Below, piece after piece: positions 24,493-35,559 of a stretch of DNA of 64,000 nucleotides. The stretch lies in the NCBI GenBank assembly GCA_019022495.1, contig JAFEKR010000008.1:310001-374000 (forward strand). The letters run 5' to 3'. The first letter of the stretch is position 1; each line of letters begins with the position of its first letter. This DNA is from Epichloe hybrida. Lineage: Eukaryota; Ascomycota; Sordariomycetes; Hypocreales; Clavicipitaceae. The notes beneath the pieces were generated by a model. It saw nothing but the letters and a program-made list of their open reading frames with translations, did no database searches and was not told the DNA's origin. Position numbers and translations under genes: made by a program.

Positions 24493-26141
24493 GACGGAAC
24501 AGAACAGGGCTAAAGTCTGTGTTGATGGATGGAAATAGAATGGAGAATAGTGAGGAAGATGAGGTTTGGCGATGGAGGAAAGCCTGAGGTGAGGCGCCCG
24601 GTCTTTATCTGTCCCTCGCGAGCTCTCGTTATGCAGAGACACAGAATCGAGATGGAATGACGGGAACGGTTAGACTTTTTCAGAAAGGGGACTGACTGCC
24701 GTGCACAAAGCTGAGCCAAGGAAATGTATGATGCAACTCGCGGGTTGTTTTGGGATTGTCATCTGGGGATTTAAGGTTCAAGTGCCGACGCAAGAGGAAC
24801 CCTCCCTTACGCTGGCCCCGGATGCAAACCCAACAAGTTCCATCTTCCATCAAACGGTTGTCGCGATGTGGTTCATGTGAATGATGAATATGACGACACA
24901 TCTGTGGCTGGCCGTGATGGCTATGTCATCGAAGTGGTGAGGCTTGGCTCTTGATTGGCTGCAGACGCAGCTCGGCCACATCCACAGCCACACACACGTA
25001 GTAGGTCATTCTTTAGCTTCCAGAAACTAGCGTTTATAACTGAAAGCATCTCAGAAATAAACTCTGGATTCGCTCGGGCCCGTTGATCGGCATTTCCAAC
25101 AGTTTCAACGGTCCTAGCTTCTAACCATGCTTATTGAGTTTGGCTACCCCGATCGGAAGTCGGCAGCGAAATCGCCAATGAACGGTAGGTCTCGAGCCCG
25201 CGCTGCCAAGTCGAAGTAGCCGATTTAATTCCGGGTTTGTCCCGATGCTGTGGGTGCTGTGGGTGCTGTGGGTGCTGTGGGGGGGGGAGGACTGAGACAA
25301 AAGGGTTTAATCCGTATTTATGAGGACCTCTAAACACGCATCTGTCAAAAATATGATTAGGATAATCCGTGGGGTCGGCAAACCCGCCACCTCTCCCGAG
25401 TCCTATCCAACAAGGAGACTTCGGCCAGCATCTTCAGGCCGAGTACGGGACAAGCAAGAATCAAAAAAGACGACAGACAAGGCAGCTCACACGATCGTCT
25501 TCTCGCAGCAGCTGCACATCATGCTCATTCATGCAAGGCAGCCAGCATCAACGTCATCACGCACCGGATGCTCAATCACGTCCACGTTTCCACGGTGTGT
25601 AAAAAATTTCGCCATGGAGGGTTGCGGTTGTGGCTCGTGAGACTGCAGAAGAGTCATTTGGCCGAAGACTCGCATTGAAACCAAGAAGAGGTCCTGGGGG
25701 TACGGAGTCGAAGAGGGAGAGATGGCAAAGTAACTAGAATCGGATCATGATTCCATTCTCCCTCCTTTCAGGGCCTGTCAGGTCATGCGGTCAGATAATC
25801 TCGACTGCATAAAATATGCAAGGCAAACCCGCGTCTGTACGGGGTACAACGAGTGAAAGTGTGAAAGCGGGCGGTGCTTGTGGTTGTGCCGCGGGCATAA
25901 TACATACGGAGTACAACTGTTCAATATACTTTAGCTTGGCCAAGCATGCAACACTGGCACCACAAGCAGAAGTCCAGAGAACGAAACGGACTGGTATCGC
26001 CAAGCTGATCATAGATGATTGATTCTTGCGAGGCCGAGCAACGTTGGACGAGGATTGAATGGCAGTCCACACGTGCTGACAGTAGCGAATAGGCGGCGGG
26101 TCAAAGTTGATGACTTGTTGGCCAGCGAAGTCAACAAGCAG
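24493..26141. other. Gene-free region left of the big insertion
   Basis: No gene supported. It holds the promoter of the MARVEL gene, a 9-bp minisatellite at 25247-25282 and a TACGGAGTA motif at 25905 (variant at 25701). It ends exactly at the AGCAG target duplication (26137-26141) of the LTR retrotransposon, so it was originally continuous with 41739 onward and could include distal promoter sequence of the peroxidase-WSC gene. Confidence 0.55.
25247..25282 (+). repeat. 9-bp minisatellite (GCTGTGGGT)4
   Basis: Four head-to-tail copies of GCTGTGGGT, the last drifting into a G-run. No gene context. Confidence 0.85.
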
Positions 26142-26303
26142 TAAGAACTGTATTCAACAGAGAACAAAGCGGTGATGAATTAATTGAATTAAACTGATTC
26201 CTTGAGGTGATAATCCCGGAAGAAAACAAGCCCTAATAAAAAATCTGCTAGTGGGGTTTTATGCTAGGTAGGCTAGGTGCCTCGCACCTGCCCCTACCTG
26301 TCA
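26142..26303 (-). repeat. Left LTR (3' LTR) of the gypsy element
   Basis: 162 bp, matching 41573-41734 without gaps. It starts TAAGAACTGTATTCAAC and ends CCTACCTGTCA on the plus strand. The preceding bases AGCAG (26137-26141) are the target duplication. This copy has T/A where the right copy keeps C/G in its GC-rich end, for example GCTAGGTAGGCTAGG versus GCTGGGTGGGCCAGG; the right copy has T where this one keeps C in the AT-rich end. Confidence 0.85.
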
Positions 26304-27286
26304 TGTCTACTACCACTTAGTGGTTGCCCCTAACTATTAGTCTAGAAAAACACTAAATATTACTATAGCTATTGCCCCCCCCTTAACTTATTAGCTTATG
26401 CTACTAGCCCCTTAACCTTATTAGGCATTTCTCCCCTTCTAATCTTAGTCTAAGGTAGTTAGTTAATAATTATAATAACTTCTAGTATCTTTATGTCTAA
26501 TAGGGCTAATAGTCTATTAGCTCCTCCCCTAAAAATAGCAAATAACTCCTTATAAATAGTAAAAGCCCTTTTAGATAGATAGTTACGCTTTATTAGGTTA
26601 CTTAGCTATATTAAGTAATCTCTAATTCTAATTAAGATATCTAGCCTTCCTAGTATTCTTAGAGGGCAAAGCCTTCCCTTAATCCTATATATACATTTAG
26701 CTATTGCTTTAGAGAATAGAGAGTCTATAGACTAATTACCCCCTAGGGTATTAGCCTATAGACCTAGCTAGCTAATAATTCCTTTAATATATTTATTGTT
26801 TTATATAGGGGGCAGAGACCTAAAACTCTCTTAGAAAATAAAGACTCCCTCCTTTTTATTTAATACTAATATTAGAAATTCACTAGCTTCTTTTAAATCT
26901 TATAGCTATAACCCCTTAATTCTAGTAGCTTTAATGTTTTTCTAGTAGTAATTAATTAATTTATTAAGTTTTATAAGAGTGGTATAAACTAGGCAATAGG
27001 CCTTAGACATTGTGGCTAATACCTTAAGTACTTTAATTTTACCCTTACTACACTTCTATTAGTTCTTATAAAGCTAAGACCTTAAAGCTTTTATTTTTAG
27101 AGGCTACTAAGTTAGCATAACTATAGCCTAATCATAAGGGTAAAGATCTAATAAGACACTTAACTAATCTTTAGACACTTTAATTAGTAGTAGCGTAGGT
27201 AATTTTAGTAGTAAGGGTTAAGCCTCTTACTTAGCCCTTAATTTAAATTTATTTACTATCTTATTATACTCCTTAGCTATTATATA

Positions 27287-27720
27287 TTGTGTGGCTAGAA
27301 TTGTGACCTCTCAAGACCTCTCTCACAAGACCACAGGCCTCTAGACCTCGGCATCATCGGATCTATCGGCATCGCCGGATCAATCGGATCCCTAGTCATG
27401 TGACTATCTAGCTAGATAAAATCCCTAGATTCCCTCCTCTTTCATAGAAAATCAACTCTCCCCTTTTGTGCGGTTACTACGGTATATGCTCCGGGTTTGT
27501 TCAATTAATAAGATGACCAGACATTGAAAAGAGACCTCAGCAGCTTGGATCCTCGCGATGGATCGAAAATATCGCAGGCCTAGATCCCGTTATCTAGGTT
27601 CCGGCTTCGATATCGTTGAATTCGTCAGTATCGTCAGCATCGTCAATATCGTCGTTTTTGTTGTTATTACTATCGTCGTCTTTTCCGTCGTTTTGGGGTG
27701 TTGTTTTTCCCCTGACAAAA
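27287..27720 (+). repeat. 5' LTR of the LARD-like element
   Basis: 434 bp beginning TTGTGTGGCTAGAATTGTG and ending CCCCTGACAAAA. It is gap-free against 31343-31776 (constant offset 4056). It keeps C at 27453, 27502, 27602 and 27635 where the right copy has T. An open stretch from 27558 reads into the LTR end but encodes no recognisable protein. Confidence 0.88.
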
Positions 27721-27721
27721 C

Positions 27722-27737
27722 TGGTGGAGAAACGGGG
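27722..27737 (+). other. Candidate primer-binding site
   Basis: TGGTGGAGAAACGGGG directly follows the 5' LTR. Its reverse complement ends in CCA preceded by a plausible T-stem and acceptor-stem 3' half (CCCCGTTTCTCCACCA), as expected of a tRNA 3' end. The matching tRNA is not identified here. Confidence 0.55.
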
Positions 27738-28535
27738 AATGGTCCTGTTAGACCTTCTGCCGTTGAATTCGATAATCCCCTCCTGACATTGCCTCTCTTG
27801 TTATTTCCCCCTTTGGTTATCCCTTCGTACGATTATTACAATCGTCAGCAGCTTCTTACCTCTTTTCCCTTTGATCCGGGTCGCTAGATCAAATCCCTTC
27901 AATCCGATCATTTGATCTGACATCGTCAAAATCGTCGGATTAGTCAGTTCGATTGATCAGAACCGTTACAACCTTTTTCCCCTTGATCCGGGCAGCTAGA
28001 TCAAATCCCTTCATTCCGATCATTTGATCAAGGTCATCTGACTTATCCGATATCATCAAAATCATCGGATTCGTCAAATCAAATGATCGCGACCGTTACG
28101 ACCTTTTCCCCCTTGATCCGGGCAGCTAGATCAAATCCCTTCATTCCGATCATTTGATCAAGGTCATCGGACTTGTCCGATATCATCAAAATCATCGGAT
28201 TCGTCAAATCAAATGATCGCGACCGTTACGACCTTTTCCCTCTTGGCCCGGGTTAGCTAGGTCAAACCCTTCCTTTTGACCTTTTCCGACCTTTCGACTT
28301 TCCTTTCTAGCTTCAACCTCTTCTAGCTTCGACCTTTGTTTCTAGCTTCGACCTTTCCTTCTAAATTTAACCTTCTCTTCTGATTTTCGACCTTCCAACC
28401 TGCCCTAGCTCGAACCGATTTAATACCCTAGTTTTGCTTAGCTTTCCGTTGGGGAGGCAAGCATCTAGACCTTCGACTTCGACCTCAATAAATCAGGTCT
28501 TTCATGATCAGACCTTTGACCTGACCTTCGTCAGC

Positions 28536-31150
28536 TAGGTCCGTTGTCAGATCAATTGATCCGACTGTCTGACGAGGCCTCCGACCCTTGAAGATCCCTC
28601 TGACTAATGATTCCTCTGACGATTGACGAGGAATCTGACTGTTAGAAGGTCTTCTGAAGAGGTCTCCGACCATCTGACAAGGCCTCTGACCCTTAAAGAC
28701 CTCTCTGACCGACGATTTCTCTGACGATTGACGAGGAATCTGACTGTCAGAAGGTCTTCTGAAGAGGTCTCCGACCGTCTGACAAGGCCTCTGACCCTTG
28801 AAGACCTCTCTGACCAACGATTTCTCTGACGATTGACGAGGAATCCGATGTACAGAAGGTCTTCTAACGAGGTCTCCGACCGCTGACAAGGCCCTCAGTT
28901 ATGGATTGATTAGTTGATCAATTAGACCCTCGGTTACTCGACCTCTGACCGTTAGGCTAGATTGATCACTAAGAATCCCTCTGACCGTCTGACGAGACCT
29001 CTGACCGTTGAAGACCTCTCTGACTGACGATTCCTCCGACTTTTGAAGAGGAATCTGACCGATAGAAGGTCTTCTGACGAGGTCACTGACCGACAACAAG
29101 GGCTTCTGTTGTCAGACCAATTGATCTGACCGTCTGACGAGGCCTCCGACCGTTGAAGACCTCTTTGACCGACGATTCCTCCGACCTTTTGAAGAGGAAT
29201 CTGACCGATAGAAGGTCTTCTGACGAGGTCTCTGACCGCTGACAAGGGCTTCCGTTGTCAGACCAATTGATCTGACTGTCTGACGAGGCCTCCGACCCTT
29301 GAAGACCTCTCTGACTGACGATTTCTCTGACGATTGACGAGGAATCTAATGTACAGAAGGTCTTCTGACGAGGTCTCTGACCGCTGACGAAAGCTTCCAC
29401 TGTCAGACCAATTGATCCGACCGTCTGATGAGACCTCTGACCGTTGAAGACCTCTTTAACCGACGATTCCTCCGACTTTTGAAGAGGAATCTGACCGATA
29501 GAAGGTCTTCTGAAGAGGTCTCTGCCGTTGACGAAAGCTTCCGTCGTTAGACCAATTGATCCGACCGTCTGACGAGACCTCCGACCCTTGAAGACCTCTT
29601 TGACCGACGATTCCTCCGGCTTTTGAAGAGGAATCTGACCGATAGAAGGTCTTCTGACGAGGTCTCCAACCGCTGACGAAAGCTTCCGTCGTTAGACCAA
29701 TTGATCCGACCGTCTGACGAGGCCTCCGACCGTTGAAGATCTCTCTGACTGACGATTCCTCTGACTTTTGAAGGGGAATCTGATGTACAGAAGGTCTTCT
29801 AAAGAGGCCTCTGCTGTTGACAAAAGCTTCTGTTGTCAGACTAATTAATCTGACCGTCTGACAAGACCTCCGACCCTTGAAGACCTCTTTGACCGACGAT
29901 TCCTCCGGCTTTTGAAGAGGAATCTGACTGATAGAAGGTCTTCTAACGAGGTCTCCAACCGCTGACGAAAGCTTCCGTCGTCAGACCAATTGATCCGACC
30001 GTCTGACGAGGCCTCCGACCGTTGAAGATCTCTCTGACTAACGATTCCTCTGACTTTTGAAGGGGAATCTGATGTACAGAAGGTCTTCTAAAGAGGCCTC
30101 TGCCGTTGACAAAAGCTTCTGTTGTCAGACCAATTGATCTGACCGTCTGACGAGACTTCTGACCGTTGAAGATCTCTCTGACTGACGATTCCTCTGACGA
30201 TTGACGAGGAATCTAATGTACAGAAGGTCTTCTGACGAGGTCTCTGACCGCTGATAAGGCCCTCTGTTATGGATTGATTAGTTGATTAATCAGACCCTCG
30301 GTTACTCGACCTCTGACCTTGGGTTAGATTGATCACTAATAATCCCTCTGACTGTCTGACGAGACCTCCGACCGTTGAAGACCTCTTTGACTGACGATTC
30401 CTCCGACTTTTGAAGAGGAATCTGACCGATAGAAGGTCTTCTGAAGAGGTCTTTGACCGCTGACAAGGGCTTCTGTCGTCACAGACCAATTGATCCGACC
30501 GTCTGACAAGACCTCCGACCCTTGAAGACCTCTTTGACCGACGATTCCTCCGGCTTTTGAAGAGGAATCTGACCGATAGAAGGTCTTCTGACGAGGTCTC
30601 CAACCGCTGACGAAAGCTTCCGTCGTCAGACCAATTGATCCGACCGTCTGATGAGGCCTCCGGCCGTTGAAGACCTCTCTGACTGACGATTCCTCTGACG
30701 ATTGACGAGGAATCTAATGTACAGAAGGTCTTCTGACGAGGTCTCTGACCGCTGACAAGGGCTTCTGTTGTCAGACCAATTGATCTGACCGTCTGACGAG
30801 GCCTCCGACCCTTAAAGTCCTCTCTAACCGACGATTCCTCTGACTTTTGAAGGGGAATCTGACCGACAGAAGGTCTTCTGACGAGGTCTTCGCCCGCTGA
30901 CGACCCCTCTGACTGTTGAAGATCCCTCTGACTGACGATTCCTCTGATGATTGAAGAGGTCTCTGACTGTCAGAAAGGTCTTCTGCTACGGATCAATTGA
31001 TCGGACTGTTGACAAGACCTCTGACGACCCCTCTGACTGTTGAAGATCCCTCTGACTGACGATTCCTCTGATGATTGAAGAGGTCTCTGACTGTCAGAAA
31101 GGTCTTCTACTACGGATCAATTAATCGGACTGTTGACAAGACCTCTGACG
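28536..31150 (+). repeat. Satellite array inside the LTR element, main unit about 145 bp
   Basis: The block ATTGATC(C/T)GAC(C/T)GTCTGACGAG recurs near 29119, 29266, 29413, 29557, 29700, 29844, 29987, 30132, 30488, 30631 and 30777, giving a period of 143-147 bp. At the left end (about 28580-28880) a 105-bp version repeats three times, and at the right end a 124-bp version occurs twice (from about 30897 and 31021). Each unit contains an inverted repeat GATTCCTC...GAGGAATC with an 11-13-nt loop and a second palindrome AGAAGGTCTTCT. The main period is not a multiple of three and no long frame survives, so the array is not coding overall. Confidence 0.85.
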
Positions 31151-31292
31151 ACCCCTTTCATGGATGACCCTTTTGATTGATAGATTGATGGATAGGGGGG
31201 CCTGAAAATCACGAATTTTTTTTTTATCTTATGATTGTATTACTTTTCCCTCTTTTCCCTCTTTTCCCCCTTTTTGTTGTTTTCTTTGGTTA

Positions 31293-31342
31293 CTGTTTTC
31301 CCTTTCCTAGGGGCTAGAAAAGGGAAAACAGTTGGGGAGGTG
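31293..31342 (+). other. Polypurine tract with adjoining 13-bp hairpin
   Basis: AAAAGGGAAAACAGTTGGGG followed by AGGTG ends immediately before the 3' LTR, as a plus-strand priming polypurine tract should. Its left part pairs with 31293-31305: CTGTTTTCCCTTT, a 13-nt loop, then AAAGGGAAAACAG. Confidence 0.7.
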
Positions 31343-31776
31343 TTGTGTGGCTAGAATTGTGACCTCTCAAGACCTCTCTCACAAGACCACAGGCCTCTAG
31401 ACCTCGGCATCATCGGATCTATCGGCATCGCCGGATCAATCGGATCCCTAGTCATGTGACTATCTAGCTAGATAAAATCCCTAGATTCCCTCCTCTTTCA
31501 TAGAAAATTAACTCTCCCCTTTTGTGCGGTTACTACGGTATATGCTCCGGGTTTGTTTAATTAATAAGATGACCAGACATTGAAAAGAGACCTCAGCAGC
31601 TTGGATCCTCGCGATGGATCGAAAATATCGCAGGCCTAGATCCCGTTATCTAGGTTCTGGCTTCGATATCGTTGAATTCGTCAGTATCGTTAGCATCGTC
31701 AATATCGTCGTTTTTGTTGTTATTACTATCGTCGTCTTTTCCGTCGTTTTGGGGTGTTGTTTTTCCCCTGACAAAA
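31343..31776 (+). repeat. 3' LTR of the LARD-like element
   Basis: 434 bp, matching 27287-27720 except for T at 31509, 31558, 31658 and 31691. Three of these four are in CpA context in the left copy, the preferred RIP target. Confidence 0.88.
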
Positions 31777-34700
31777 TATTAGACTTTAGATAAGTAAGGG
31801 GCACCCCTTAACTAAAGGTTATAATGCTTATTAAAGATAAACATAGTTAGGGAGATGTAAATTCCACAATTATTAGCAAGTTTCGTCAAATCCTATAAGT
31901 CTATAATTAGTTAGCATTTAGCTATAACTCCTATTATTTCGCTAAGGTAAGTTAAAACTAGTGTTATACCCTTACTACTCGCTTAGAAAGTATAGTTTAA
32001 TAGAATAGTAAATAAGTTTAATATAATAGGTTTTAGTCTAGGGTTATGAATATCCTTAAGTAAAAACATATCTTAAATTTACTATAGCTCCTTATTAGTA
32101 ACTAGTTATATTACTTATATAGAGGTAAAGGTAAGGGTTAACTACTTACTTATAAAGGGGTTTGCTCTCCCTTATAGCTATAGTAAAGGTAGTAATAGTA
32201 GTAAAGGTAGTAGTCATAGACTCCTAATATTAGTAAGATCTCTCTTTTACTTTCTTTCCTTATTAATACTATTCCTAGCTAGCCTCCTAAGTAAAGCTTT
32301 AGTATTATTATTATTAGTTATAGGAGGGTTACCTTCTCTAGTCCCCTTACTAGTCTTATCTTTATTATTATTAGGCCTTTCTTTCTTACCCTTATTATTA
32401 ATAGTACCCTTAGGGCTACTATTACTCCTTTTCCCTCTATTACTATCCTTATCCCCTTCCCTAGCGTTACTATTACCTCTAGTTTTCTTACTTTTATTAC
32501 CTCCTATACCCTTATAATTATTACCCCTAGGGTCTTTCTTTTTACTAGCTTTACCTCTAGTCTTCTTACCCTTATTAATTTCTTTTTTAAATATATTATC
32601 CTTAGTATTATTATCTCTAGAATTAGAAGGTAGCTTAGATAAATTATTATTACTTCTAATATACTTCTCTTTATTTATAATAATTAGGATATTACCACTC
32701 TTTACGCTTTTATTAAGCACTCCTATCCTTAATAGCTACTTTACTCTCTATAGGTAAAAAGGCTTATTTCTATCTTCTAGTCCTATTAGGACCTTTCCTT
32801 TATTCCCTTTATATAGACATAAGGTCCTTATATATCTTACTATAGCCCTAGTTAAATAATACTATAGTAAGAAGTCTTTAAGTACTATTATAGTTTATAT
32901 ATTAATTAGGTCTCTAGGCATAGGTAATTCTATTAAGCAAAATAACCTAAGTGCTTAAAGACCCTAAATAAGTATAGTTAGTATATTATCTATTATACCT
33001 TTACTCTTCACTAGATTATAGGGGATACTAAAGAGATAATCTTATAGATAAATTAGTATTACTAGTAGCTAAAAGTAGTGTAATAGTCCCTTAACTCTTA
33101 AGGTTACCTATCTTAACTCCTATTACACTATATTATTAATTAAGCACCCTTAATTTCTTATGCTTATATTATTACTAAATAGCTTAATAGCTCTTGCTAA
33201 GAGTAATAGTATAACTTAGAATAAATAAGGGAACTTTAATAGTTTTAGTTTATAGCTTAGCTATAGCTAATGCTAGAAATAGAGGTAGAATTTTTTAGCC
33301 CTAATAAGCCTAATATCTAGAATAATAAGCTTACCTTTTTTCCTAGAAATATAGATATAGTTTTTAGTCTTATATATTACTAAGTTAACTAAATCCCCCT
33401 ATATTACTAATACTATAAGAAGGCTAGTAGTATAGAAAATATCTATTAAGTATACCTTAATAAACTTTCTTACTATCTTAAGAATAAATATAGGAAACTT
33501 AAGGGTAAATATAAAAGGGAATATATAGAAGTAAACTCTAGGAGTAGCTTTAGTATAAGGGGTAAGCTAGTATATCTTACTAATCTCTCCTATTAATTTA
33601 GGATAGTTTATTATCTTAACTATTAGAATCTTTTAAGTATATAATAGCTTAATAGTATTGCCTCTCTTTAATTAATTATATATCTTAGCGTACTAAGTTA
33701 ATAGGTTATTAAAGGTTAGGTTTTCTTATTTAGTAAGTGACTTTTACCTAAACTTTAATTTCCTTAACTCTCTAGTTATTTAATTCTTTAAAGTTTAATT
33801 AGCTACTAGTAAGAGTAAACCTTTTATTACTTTTAGATTCCCTTTTACTAGTAGTTTTTAGTAAAGGATTACTAGAGAAAGCTTTATATAATTCCCTATT
33901 ACTAGGTTAAAGAACATTCCTATTATATAGTTATTATCCTAAAGGAAGTTCTCTCTCTAGTTTATACCTAGCGCTTACATAGCTATAGGGTATATTATAT
34001 CTAAGAGGTATCCTATAAAGATTTATCTAGGGCTCTTAATTATAGCATTTGCCCCTTTACCTTTAACTCCTATAAGTAATAAATCACATATAGTTACTAC
34101 TATAATTATTACTATTTTCTTAAGATTATATAGCCTTAGGCACCTATTTACTAGGCTAAACGCATACTATTTTCCAGGTTAAAGGTTTTTATTCTTAAAT
34201 AAGTCTTTTTCTTATAACTTATCTATTATTTTTACTAGCACTTTACCCTTATTCTTAATAACTAGAAGTTATTTATCTAGCTTAAGGGTTACCCCCTTTA
34301 CCTTATTACTTCTCTATCCCTATATTTCTTCTTTCTAAATAGTATAAGTAAAAGCTAGCTCCTTAGGGTCCTATATATAATATAAGTCTTTAAATAAGTC
34401 TAAGTCCTTTTACTTAATGCTTACTTAGTATATTTCTCTAGCTACTAGTAAAGTAACTATCTATTTAGTAAGACTAAGAGCTTTTCCTAGACTTATAGTT
34501 ATATAAGCTATGCTAAGAGGAAATTTAATAGTAAATAGTTTTAAATAAGAATATAAAGGTATAGTATAATTATAGTAAAGTAAGAGGGAAGAGGTCTTTA
34601 ACCTTTAAATAAAACTTAATAAAATTTATTAGGGTTAAACTTAGAATAGTAATAGGGTTTTCCCTTAGTAATTAAGGAGAAAGGTAAAAAGTGCTAGAAT

Positions 34701-34795
34701 ATAAGAGAAGGAGGGGGAAAGTGTGTAGTCTTCTCTAATCTTACTCTAAGCTCACTCTTAGCTTACCTTTTCTTACCTCTTAATTAACCACTAAC

Positions 34796-34827
<32 letters not shown>

Positions 34828-35300
34828 CTTTCCTCTCTCTCTCTCTCTTTTTTTTATTATTATTAAACCTCTAATTCTCACCACACAAATTATATATCCC
34901 TCTATATCTTAAGGTTTTCCCTTAATTTCACCTCTGTAATTTTGTTCTCCCTAATAATAGTTAATCCTATAAAGTCTTTAAATAACTAGTTTAAGGGATA
35001 TAGGCCTTTAAAGTATCCTTATAGAAGTCTAAGCTATGCCCTCCCCTTACTCTTAATCTATCTAGGTTAATAAGTTAATAAGAAGCATACCTAGTCTAAG
35101 TTTTAATTTAAAATAGTCCTTACTACTAAGATTATAGCTTTAGGGGCTTCCCCTTAGTAACTACTATTACTATCTTACCTAGTTTAAATAGTTTAACTCT
35201 TTATTATTTATAGCATTCTCTATAAGCAGTAGCCCTTAACCTCCTATTAGCCTCCATTGCTATATAATAAGATTTAACATTCCCTATAAAATACATTACT
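31777..35300. repeat. RIP-degraded DNA inside the gypsy element, origin unclear
   Basis: TpA-rich DNA without readable frames. A T-run of about 26 (34803-34828) followed by alternating CT (about 34829-34848) reads on the minus strand as GA-repeat then poly-A. This could be a transcript 3' end or the end of another buried element. I recognise no domain here. Confidence 0.5.
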
Positions 35301-35559
35301 ATATCTTCTTCTAGGGACTTCTCTAGTAGCTACACTAAATTCTTATAAAAATTATCACTCTAACTAGCTAAACCTTAGGTTAATAAGGCTCCTAGCCCTA
35401 TCCCTAAGTTCTATATTAATCTATATAGCACCTCTATAGGAGTATACCCTATGGATTTAATATATTAGTAATTTAATATTTTTGCTACATTAGGAAGTTA
35501 AAGATTCTAGTTCTTTATGTTAGATGTTATCTTATTTAACACGCCTTATAAGATTTAAT

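Larger units (their letters stand above)
27287..31776 (+). mobile_element. Non-autonomous LTR element (LARD-like) carrying a satellite array
   Basis: Direct repeats of 434 bp (27287-27720 and 31343-31776) differ at only four positions, all C in the left copy and T in the right. A primer-binding-site candidate, TGGTGGAGAAACGGGG, follows the left LTR at 27722-27737. A purine tract (about 31317-31342, ending GGGGAGGTG) precedes the right LTR. This sets plus-strand orientation. The interior has no gag, protease, reverse transcriptase or integrase. Instead it holds a 5' leader (27738-28530), a large tandem array (28536-31150) and a short tail. ATATT lies at 27284-27288 and 31776-31780 and could be a 5-bp target duplication if the outermost bases belong to the host, but the context is AT-rich, so this is weak. 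It must be mobilised by a relative in trans. Confidence 0.8.

Noticed and set aside
28536..31150. CRISPR-like array
   Set aside because: Units are contiguous, 105-147 bp and degenerate, with no repeat-spacer alternation; the host is a eukaryote and the array lies inside an LTR element.
27284..31780. ATATT as firm target duplication of the nested element
   Set aside because: It needs non-canonical LTR ends (GTGT...CAAA), and five AT bases in an AT-rich context recur easily by chance; kept only as a possibility.
32247..32720. 157-codon minus-strand frame rich in Lys, Asn, Arg and Ser
   Set aside because: It lies within RIP-degraded DNA; the composition follows directly from AT-rich and CT-rich sequence, and no domain is present.
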